64,000 nucleotides of DNA, taken from Terfezia claveryi. Lineage: Eukaryota; Ascomycota; Pezizomycetes; Pezizales; Pezizaceae. Of this stretch, positions 54,800 through 64,000 are shown piece after piece. The position numbers and the translations under genes were made by a program. The first letter of the stretch is position 1. Every line of letters starts with the position of its first letter. The stretch covers positions 248,001-312,000 of the forward strand of contig WHUX01000031.1 of assembly GCA_015179025.1 (NCBI GenBank). Reading direction: 5' to 3'. The notes under the pieces were generated by a model. That model was given only the letters and a program-made list of their open reading frames with translations, was not told where the DNA came from and made no database searches.

Positions 54800-57700
54800 A
54801 ATAATCCTCGCATGATTCATTTGCAGTTAAACCGAGCGCAGAAAATAAAGAAGGACTTGGATATTTAATAGGACCATACTAATTAAAATATATAGGCCTG
54901 GACTTGGTACGTAATTACAGGTACAATCACGTCTAATATGAATGAAAAAGGGTTTTGGGGGTTACAGATTGAGTAAAGGTACTCTAGAAGTGCAAAGTTA
55001 AATATAGCAGTGGCAAGGTAGCCACTAATATCAAAATGGGGATGTAATGATTGTAGTGGAGGCTATCTCAGGACATGAGATTGTCCTCCCAAAGCTTTAT
55101 TGTGTATAAAGTATAACTATGTGATATTGCATCAATACTGGGATCCTGTATAGGGTCCTAATTGGAAACTCACCTAATGCGCAATAGGGTGGAAATAACC
55201 AAAGCCAGGCCTTAGCTGTTGTGTAAATCCAGCATTTTCATACTGTAATAAAAACCCGCCAATATACTCCAGAATAATATAGGCTATTGATATTGAATAG
55301 ATATGATTTTTTAATTTACATTACACTTGTAGAATATTGACGCATTACTCCATATTGCCTTTCTCTATACTCGAGACATCTTCAGCTATTAATTATTAGA
55401 CTTCACAGTCCTCTTTATCAGCTTTATGGCCAGGTGGTAGGAGATAAGTTGATGTAAAATAGAAGAATTACATTTATTAAAGACACCTTCCTTCCTTGCT
55501 TGTTAAAGTACATCTGCAAATATTCACCAATGAAAATATGCCGCATGGCATAGGACAGGATTGATCAAGAACTATTACTACGCAACTTCATTTTTATCGA
55601 GCTTTTAGAACACCAGCGCCCATAACCCCTCTCATGCGACCAGTAGCTTCCAATTCCGCTACACTTTTCACTGAGAATGACAAGTGAAGCTCCTCCCGTC
55701 AAAAGATTTCAACAGCCCCTTATCATGAGGGCCTAGCTGGATTGATACATTCCTTAGAACAATTTTCGATCAATAAGGGTCCAGATCTGCTTTGAGCAAC
55801 TTATGAGTCAATAAAAGTAAGGACAGGCACTGAAGCCTCATACTGGCTATGAAGGCCTGATATTAGTGGCAGTGGTTTTGAAGGAGTTGCATGAAGGACA
55901 AGACAGGGCGGATGCTTAAAGTTGGGAATTGCGGGAAAGTCGGAAAAGTCAGATGGCGTAACAGTAGGTAGAGGGGTAGGAGGTTGGTACAATTTGAAGA
56001 TATAGATGGAAAGCACCCCGAAATTGCCGAAATTGACATGGACTTATAGCTAAAGTTAGATTTATAGTCCTCAGAGATTTCACAAATCTTCTCCTCATCT
56101 CTCGGCTCTGCCATCACCTTGGAAACAAACCCACCGCCCAGAACCCTCTAGCCCTCATCCATTGCCTTCAAAAGGACTCACTGAGATATCCTGCATCTGC
56201 TCTTGCATCTCTTACCATCTGTTTAACTAGAGCTAGGCTCTCTCGTAGGTACCGTAGTCCGGAAGTATTGCATTTCCCGGTGGTGTTGCATTTCCCCGTC
56301 GCACCGTACTAATGGACAATGCAATGAAGGCTTGCTTGATTAGAGAGTACGGATTCGAATTAGAAAATTGGGAATTTTAGTCTGACGCCTTGCCAAGTTC
56401 TTTAAATTGTCCTTTCCTTTACATGTACACCATTTATGTACCTGCGGCCAGGATGGTGGTGTAGGTAGCCTAACACCTAGTTACCGTGGCGTAGGTCTTA
56501 AGCAAGATTCACGCCCAGAAATTTTTCCTTGCAGAGAGCTATTTTTGGGAATTTTCGGTTATAGCACAGAGAGTTGCGTTCTTTGCGATTTTTTAGCCAA
56601 CCCCAACGTAGTGGTTTGACGAGTCTGGGGTTTTTTTTTTCTTTTTCCTCCTCTTTTTCATCACGGGGCCCCAGCCTCTGGATATAACGTATTCAGAATG
56701 CGAGGGCGGAAGATCAGCTTGCTTGACCCTTGCATCCACCCGGGGCTGGGGTGTGGCTCGTCATTACCTTGCTGAAGGATATTGATTTTTTTTGTAAGAA
56801 CCCGGTAGCGTAGGTAAAATAAAACACTTCATAGGAAGCAGACGTAAAGTATCGGTGAGCTGACTGCAGGATACGAAATCAGAAAGGTATCCCAAACATA
56901 CTGGCCCGTAGATAAGTAACCTACTGAACCGGATGGAACAGCTAATTGAGGGTAACTCGAGGGGGGGGAGGCGTTGATCCTGGATGCGTGTTCTAAGCAG
57001 TCCAAATACCCCCCTTGAAAAAGGCTTGGGCTTGGTTAATGGGGGGAGCCTTGAACAGTCAATGGTGGCTGTGTCAATGAGATGTTGTAATTAGTTGACT
57101 CTAGTTTGTGGCTAGTTACCGAAATAGGCAAGGTCGCTGCAACTACCAAATAGGGCAATTTTCAACGTCAAAAAGACTAGTCTAGTGCAAAAGAGAACTC
57201 AAATCACCCAGGAGCTAGCTTTAACTGGTGGGGGGTTGCAGTTCTAATGAGAGGTTGTGCATAGCAACACTAACAGCGAATAGACAGATGAATGGCCAGT
57301 AAAGGTGTCTCGTACCCAGACTCTAACCTGATCTTGGCATTCGCTGCGATTTAATAAAGGGACACTTCACCTGATATGTGTGTGTGTGTGTGTCTGAAAG
57401 ACAGTGCGAACGTTGAGCGCGAATGTACAGTGCGAACGTATGAGTGAGCACGTAGATATGATAATGCTAATGAATGCCGTTACAGGTACGTATTGCTGGT
57501 AAGCAGGTATGTGCTGGAGTTACGTGAGTTACGTGAGTGGCATCTCGCCACAACATCATATCTCTTATGATGTATGTTCGTGCGTTTCAACTGTCACACA
57601 GATTCCGCGCCAAGATATTCCTAATTAGGCAGGCATGCCAAGCAACTAGTGTAATCAGATAAGACCAGATAATTTAGATAAGCAATGATAAAACGAAAGG

Positions 57701-58875
57701 GCTAGGTGGCATAAGTATGGCCAAGATAGACTCTCCGAGATGCAGTAATAATAGCTGTACATGCTATGGATCCACCATGTGGGACAATATAAACACTCAC
57801 TGTCCGAACCCAGATGCCTGTGTCAAGTATAATTAAAAGTTTGATTGATAAAGCTTGAATCTCCATGTTACAATGGGTATGAGAGTTCTACCGACATTGA
57901 CCCCAATGATCCGTGCTGCCAGTATCTTGAAGGACCCATGATGGCAAACGCCCATCTATGAAGTAACTCAAATTGGGAAGGAGCAACAGCATGGTCCTGT
58001 TAAGCTTGGTTGTGGTGATTTGACTTTGGGGATTAGGAGTTTATCCAATAAAATATTTTTAGCGTAGAATTTGACTCTTAAGTTAAACTGGGGTTTGTAA
58101 AGAACGCTTGAAGTGTGATTCTTTGAATTGTTAACAATGGGAGGCGGGGAGGAAGGTTGGTTACAGTCTAGAATATCATAGTCTCATGCCAGCGTATTCC
58201 CATGCTGTAGTTGGTGATTGCCGGTTCTTATATATTCTAACTAGTGGACTCAATTCAACAGAATATTAGTCATTTGTGTCAAAATATACAAGGGTGCATA
58301 TCGTTAACGTATACGTATATTCGCCTATCCATGAACCCACACACCCTTAGGCTCTGAATCACGTTGTCTAGTTGTATGCTAACCAACGAAAGCGGCGCTC
58401 AAGCCTGTTCGATGTCGGAGTTGCCCCATTTGTGCACCCAACAAGACGGGTTGGAATAGATTACCGGCGGAGACTTGAAGGTATGGGTTTGTATGGTATA
58501 CACAAGGCACGGAAGCGGCACCGTCTGTAGGGAACTTGAGCGTACACCGCTGGAAAAATCAAGATAAAAGCATACTAGATTTTGTAGTAATATGGCGGCC
58601 CTCGACTAGATCTACAGGGCAGCTACATCCAGATTTTCCCCCACAAGATATCACCAACAGCAAAAGAATTTTCATACAAGAAGACATAACAAGTATTATG
58701 GAGTGGAGAACACAGCTACAAATGTTAGGGTGCTGTAGGGCAATAGCATCAAGGTTTTTCCGGGTGAATCACCCGCAGGTACTGGCAACAAAAGAAATTT
58801 CCCTGCAAAAAAAGAACATTTATCCAATCACAAAAAAAAGCATTATTTGCAGGACACATATCCCACATAGTAGGC
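54800..58875. other. Long intergenic stretch, 4 kb
   Basis: No gene supported. It is AT-rich up to about 56.2 kb. A homopolymer T tract at about 56630-56650 precedes a GC-richer segment, and a (TG)n run is at 57377-57393. The last few hundred bases are the 3' flank of the large minus-strand gene. Confidence 0.4.
57377..57393 (+). repeat. (TG)n microsatellite
   Basis: About eight TG units in a row. Simple repeat, likely length-variable. Confidence 0.85.
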
Positions 58876-61800
58876 TTACTCCTCATAGCTGTCCATGAGT
58901 CTCCCCCTTCCCCTCCTGATGGGTGTCGGACTGGCGGGTGGCCCAACAGCTATCATTTGCTTGCGATTGCTGTTTAACGTAGGAGTCAATGGTCGCAAAA
59001 ACAAGGCACCAGTTAATTCGTTTCGAGCCCTAATCGCCGGAGGTGGGGATGGACCACTTCTTGGAGCAAGACGCTCCTGGGCCTCAATTGAAGCTAACGG
59101 CTGTTGTCCAGCAAGGGCTCTCCTATGGTTCTCAGTTAAAAATCTGTTCTCCCGAACTCGCCTCGCGACCCTTTCTTGGTCAAGAAGAATCTGTGGTGAA
59201 TGGTAACGCTGCGTATTGGCTAGCCCTTGTTGTTCAAGAAGAGCTTGCTGCGTATCGCGAAGAGGATCATGTTCTTGATTCAGACGAGACATCGGTTGAG
59301 ACCTATTGACAGCCGTTTGTTCCCCGGAAAATAGCCTGCTAGATTCCTGAAGGGGCTGTGATCCAGGTGTCGTCACACTGGGTGGGTTATTGAAAGCCGT
59401 CAACAACCGATTCCGAGTGTTGGCGAACATAGTACTTTCCGTGGAGTACAAAGACTCCGTTGCCAGCTGTCGGGAGGCGGTTTGCATGGCATCTTCAAGG
59501 TCAGCATCATAAAATGGATCATCATTCAGGCCAAGAACAAACTGGTCTGCCTGTGGCTGAGACAGAGCACCTTGTTGAAGCCTATTGGTTGCCTTTGGAG
59601 TTGCCATGGGACGATCGCTGCTGTTGACTGGAGGACGCAGGTTTTCTCTACCGCTGCGATTCGCACTCCCTTGTTGTTTGGCCCTAGCCTTCTTTTTCTT
59701 GATAGCTCCTTGCTTTGCTACCCCTTCCTCCGCTTTCTGTTCCTTATGCGCTGCCTCGGTTTTACGATCAACTGTCAAGCGTCTGGGCGGCGGGGTTGTC
59801 GGAGCTGGAGCAGCGTGTGATGCTGAACTTTTAGAGCCTGAAGATGACATATATCTGTTCCCATGAGGTGCACCTGGTGTGTCATCACTGTCAGAAGACG
59901 AATCTCTTCGGTGGTACTGTGTTGATGGACCAGGTTCTGGCCAGTCGGGCTCGGTGTCACTTTCACTGGAGGCAGTGTCAACTGCCTGGGGAGATACAGC
60001 GGTACCCTCGTTCATTCCTCCATCCTCGCCATTATTGGTATTGTCAATCGGTTGTTGGTCACGCGGGGTTGGAGGAATCTGTGTGCGAATTTCTGGTACG
60101 GGGGTAGTCTCGACGGAGTCAGGGAATCTTTGAGACTCTCTATTGCTTGATATGCTCATTGGAACAACGGGGGCGGAAGATCTCATCCCGATTTGAGGAG
60201 TTACTGGTTCTCTGATACCGGTGGTCAACCTGAAGTTTGGTAATTCCTCAATGATGGAACGCGTTGTTGAATTCGTAGCCGCCAAACCATCTCCCTTAGG
60301 TACCTGAGGCACGTCTACTGAGGAGCTGGTCGGAGGAGTGGTTGGACCGGTGGTTGGGTCGGTAGACGCGCTTTCTACCTTACTTCGCCCAAACAAACGG
60401 CTATTAACCTCGCGCAAAAGCCTCCGAACAGGTGCACTCTCCCGAAGTTGCATCTGTGTATTTTTACCACGAGGATGGACAGGTCGTCCCGGATCGTGGG
60501 CTCTCTGATATTCATGTTCCCATCTGCAAAAATATTAGTCTCAGGAGCATGCGAAGGCGAAGGAATGACAATCAAAGGAAGAAATACCCAAATGGATCTG
60601 ACAAGCTGCTATTAGAAACACGGTTTCCGAGCGTCTGTCTCATTGGTTGTAGGCGTGGCGCTGGGGCATCGTCCTCGATATAACTTGCACTCCCGGATGC
60701 ACATCAGTGTTATGAGATATTTCTTCAATCTGGCCCGTGGGGCGCTGAATAACTCGAATTCCGCCCTCGGGCGTGTTGATCGCGATGCCAGGGCCAGCCC
60801 AGATGCCTTCATACCCTCGCCCTTCATGCGGATCGACTGATCCTGCAGCCGCAGTTTTGGCCGTTGTGCTGGAAATCGCATGATGCTTGAACGGCTTCTT
60901 CGGTGTTGCGGTGAGAAGCGGGTTTTCCAACGCCTAAAGCGAATTAGCAAAATGGTCCGCTAGTGAGGATCTCGGATTATCTGGCGTATTCCTTACCCCC
61001 TCCGTTTTTCTGGCATCCTTGGCGCCATCGTTGTTATCATAGTCAACAGGGACCGCACCTTGACCGAGCACCCTTCCAGGCATGATCTCCGTATAGATTC
61101 TGCTCGCGAGCGGAACCTCCACAAAGATACCCATAGCCTCCGCCATCTGCTGTCGGACAGCTTCAGCCTGCGCATCCATCTCTTCATTTCTAGCGATACT
61201 CAAAGGCCCCGATATGCCTGCGTCGCTGAAATGCCTGCTTTCGGTCGTGGGCTCGCCCAGTTTAAAAGCCGCTGCCAAATTGGACAACGAGGCCAAGCTC
61301 TTCAACTTCTTGAGCCGCGACACCTTTGTCTTCCCTCGGGCTGAGACCATAGGGGTATCATCAATGGTGGGAGTCTCTTTTTCATTTGCACTATCAGCTA
61401 TCGGTGCAACCGACCCTAGTGAAGACATATCAATGAAACCCGCGACTCCATCCTCCACACCACTTGCCGCGCCACCCGCTGTGGTGTACTCCAAACCCGG
61501 TACTAAGTTTTGTCCGCTGCTGGTGGTGGGGGAACGGTTCTTCCTATGCTTCCTATTCCTAGGCATCCAGCGACCCGCTATGTTCTTGATCTGGCGGCCG
61601 AGCCCAAATGTTGAAGGTTTGCGTGTAAACCAGGAAGACTGTCGATTGGATGGCAGTGCTAATTCAGCATTGTAGCATGGAACTCCGCAAGATCCCCTAC
61701 GTGGACCCCCAGTGACAGTTCTAAGGAACCTCTCAGGGTTAGATGGCCCTGGTTCCCCTGATTCCAGACAGTTGGCGGGGACATCAACCCAGGCCTTCTC

Positions 61801-62775
61801 CATGGCAGCTTCATTACCACCTTCTGTTGGGAAAGCACTCGAGATGTTCACAGCAGGGCTAATGGCTCCATCCATCACAGTACTTTCCTGAACCTTGACG
61901 CTTCTCTCGGTTTGCGAAAGTTGAGGCACTGCTACGAAAGGTTGTTCTTCTAAATCATCGGTAATACGAATGCCGAAATGAGGTTCGTTCCTTGTTGATG
62001 TGGGTAGGACCTCTGCGTTGTGCCCGCCAGTCAACGGGTTCGCATCATCGACGTCAAACTCTGATGTCATGTCATCAGCTCCGTCGAGCCATCTGTAACG
62101 ATCCGGATAGGGAGGCCTGGCCGTAATTTCAACTTGTTCCGCGGCAAGAAGTTGCTCAGGGCCGACTCTATTGGAATTTGGAACTACACTATGTCCATGT
62201 GCCGGTCGAAACCCTGCATTACCGAGAAATGAATCTCCACTTTCTTGATGAGTGGCATTCCTGTTATGTACAGGTGGACTGAGGTAATTGGGATCTTTTG
62301 AGCTATTATCGCCAACCATTGGGGCATGTTGTGGTGACGCAAGAGGTTCTCGTTCCGCTTCCTGGTCATTTGAGCCTGCCCGCTTCCCTGATGTATTTGG
62401 GGTATGAACATAGGCTGGGCCTTCGAGCGAGCTGAGGCCTTGTTCCCTTGCGAGATCCGCCTCCACTTCGGCTAGGTAGCCGAATGGTAAGACTGTGGCC
62501 CTTAAAGGGTCTGGCGGAAAAGCAGTGCCATGCTCAAATGCAATAGTCGCTGGTGGAGGTTTGCACGCATTGCCCAAAGCAGCTTGCACCTGTGCGGGAG
62601 TTTGTCTTAACGTGACTGGGATAACAGGTAATCGAGGGGTATGTAATGGAAGAAGGGGTCCACTGGCTGCTTGTCGAAGGAAAGCTAACCTAAAGGATTT
62701 TAATTTCTGCGTGTCACAGGAGGGGGCTATTCTGGAGAGATATGTGAGACTTACATTGTACGAATTTACTCCCAA
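58876..62775 (-). CDS. Large disordered protein, 3+ exons
   Basis: Three coding blocks join in frame on the minus strand. Exon from before 62775 to 60997. Intron 60996-60934 (63 nt, GTAAGG donor, branch TGCTAAT). Exon 60933-60689. Intron 60688-60524 (165 nt) with a GC donor (GCAAGT), branch GACTAAT and TTGCAG acceptor. Exon 60523-58876. About 1,220 codons. Composition is Ser/Thr/Pro/Asn-rich with little predicted order. Basic blocks occur (RWMPRNRKHRKNR, KVSRLKKLKSLASLSNLAAAF, GAIKKKKARAKQQ), as do a conserved-looking ASIEAQERL region and an RRGRGRLMDSYEE C-terminus. The open frame has no ATG at its 5' end. A GTAAGT within the first codons and a TATATAAGG box at about 62964-62972 suggest at least one short upstream exon that I could not fix. 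Nuclear or scaffold roles would suit, but no domain is recognised. Confidence 0.72.
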
Positions 62776-62876
62776 CGGTAACGACGCTGCGATAATGAAC
62801 CTATCTTCACGTCAATTTTGTCACCATGCATATTCGAATGCGTGAAAGCGAGCTCTGGTGAGCATGCAATTTGGCC

Positions 62877-63150
62877 ATACATACTTTCCTATCCTTGGTA
62901 CCTAACTGGCTGCCTCGATTTCACAAGTATGTTCCTTGACAAATACCTGAAGTGGTATTCAGGCCTTATATATGGCGTGTCTCGAGACGCTGAAAATGAC
63001 GCTGAAAGAACGTAAGTCAATACTCCGCATTCACGCTGGATCAGCAAATCTGGAGTTACCATACATACCTTTCTGTCCTTCTCACTCGGCACCTAACTGG
63101 GTTCGTTTCCTGGCTGGGTTGACAAATACCTGACGTGGTGTTCTGGCCCT
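62877..63150. repeat. Diverged tandem duplication in a promoter region
   Basis: The stretch 62877-62975 (ATACATACTTTCCTATCC... GACAAATACCTGAAGTGGT) recurs as about 63059-63150 (ATACATACCTTTCTGTCC... GACAAATACCTGACGTGGT). Only the copy next to the large gene keeps the TATATAAGG box. The unit also contains a GTATGT donor-like motif on the minus strand in the upstream copy. Confidence 0.7.
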
Positions 63151-63353
63151 TCACCAATCAAGTCGACTTGTCAATGTTTCGACGCACCGGATCAGCCAAC
63201 TGGGCAGCTGGATCAGACCGTTCACCAGGCACGCAATGGTGGCCTTGGCGAATAAGTTACAAGTCACTAGTATTTACCCCTCTTTTGCGGAGCTTTGGTT
63301 CTGCCATCGTGTCCGCCGACTCGAGCCATCCTCGGCGTTCCTCCTTACCATAG

Positions 63354-63489
63354 ATGGACGTGGAGATCGAGCTACTGGAGGAGATGATGGAGAAGAAGAG
63401 GGGAGAAGAAGACAGTAAAGATGTTGTGATGAGAGATGGGTCGGACATGTATGAAGGCCTATCTGGGTATGAGGATGGACGAGGCCCCG
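63354..63489 (+). CDS. First exon of an acidic protein (partial)
   Basis: ATG 63354 opens a clean acidic frame (MDVEIELLEEMMEKKRGEED ... YEDGRGP) for 45 codons, then meets a strong donor, CCCCG|GTAAGG, at 63490. A protein beginning with this acidic helix is plausible, transcribed away from the large minus-strand gene. Downstream exons could not be placed before the end of the window, and read-through instead of splicing would give a 117-aa product. Confidence 0.4.
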
Positions 63490-63499
63490 GTAAGGGTGA

Positions 63500-64000
63500 T
63501 ACCCCCAACTACCAAAAAAAGGCTGCACCACGTTTGGGAGCAAAAGCTGGCAAGATCTCCAGACCAGCCAAATACCCTCTATTGTCTTCTTTGGGAAAAC
63601 CTCGCCCTGACCGTCATGCTTTATTTCCCGTGAGCTGCTACACATTCCAGACACCCAATATTCGAACTCTAGGGGGATTCAATATTTCTACTTCTGGGTG
63701 TGTATAGCCTGATATTGCAGTACATAGGTACTTATATCTCACTTTGAGAAGCTGCCCGCCGTGGTACTGGTCTTAGTTTATATCATGAAGTAATGTTTTC
63801 CAATTTTCTATTAAATTCCCACCTAGGCTTAGATTTATGACAGAATTCCTGCAAGTGTAAGGGGATATGGCAAACTCGACAATATAGCGGTATTAAATCC
63901 GATTTGCATTGCAGCAGCCGCTGCCACCCATGACATAGATGCTTGCATAGTCCCACGGACCAAGAGGCAGTGTCAATCGTACTCGGAAGTGGAACTGGAG
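63500..64000. other. Right edge, unassigned
   Basis: Probably intron and further exons of the 63.35-kb gene, or intergenic DNA. Nothing firm can be said before the window ends. Confidence 0.3.

Overview
The window reads as nuclear DNA of a filamentous ascomycete. Short introns (46-81 nt) have GTRNGT donors and CTRAC/CTAAC branch points. Several encoded proteins belong to families typical of Pezizomycotina: an OTT_1508-type deaminase, an HNH protein with a PFS motif, pogo and hAT transposases, Ty3/gypsy integrase and a LINE with RNase H. A tRNA-Leu carries an intron. Genes are sparse (about 10-12 credible protein genes in 64 kb) and set in a dense, layered field of transposon remnants. A repeat-rich genome such as a truffle or morel would fit, but the species cannot be named from this sequence.

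Layout. 0.7-3.0 kb: truncated LINE tail, a pogo-derived element with 26-bp inverted ends, and another inverted-repeat element. 3.5-5.6 kb: four-exon deaminase gene (minus). 7.5-8.9 kb: decayed pogo transposase, then a 236-bp MITE. 11-15 kb: two related Cys-rich genes (minus). 15.5-18.7 kb: a nearly complete pogo element, tRNA-Leu(AAG) and several microinsertions. 20.4 kb: protein with a possible N-myristoylation signal. 21.6-25.4 kb: densest cluster of microinsertions plus an 85-bp MITE. 25.8 kb: unrecognised 368-aa gene with a TATA box. 31-33 kb: LINE copies with target duplications and an HNH-family gene. 34.3-36.8 kb: two neighbouring single-pass membrane-protein genes, each with one intron inside the membrane-segment coding region. 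38.0-39.2 kb: 1.2-kb element with 27-bp perfect inverted ends and a 9-bp target duplication. 39.6-40.4 kb: interrupted unrecognised gene. 41-46.4 kb: nested remnants of LINE, hAT, TIR element and Ty3/gypsy. 47.4-48.55 kb: reconstructed four-exon membrane-protein gene. 53.6-54.8 kb: more pogo debris. 58.9-62.8 kb: a large, disordered-protein gene with a probable GC-AG intron. 63.35 kb: start of a divergently oriented acidic protein.

Most unusual signal. At least 15 places carry a tiny insertion, usually 10-15 nt, that begins exactly with TAGTCTGGTT (or its complement ending AACCAGACTA). Nearly all are flanked by a 9-bp direct repeat of otherwise unique sequence, perfect at nine sites and 8/9 at five or more others. 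One end of the insert is fixed and the other is ragged, and no full-length parent with two such ends is present. Three larger TIR elements in the same window (8.64, 24.41 and 38.03 kb) also show 9-bp duplications, so a transposase with a 9-bp stagger, as in Mutator-like elements, is the natural suspect. Inserts this small, with both target copies and only one end, are not explained by ordinary MITEs.

I see no operons, CRISPR arrays, rRNA genes or centromere/telomere repeats. The genes look independently transcribed, and no pathway links them.
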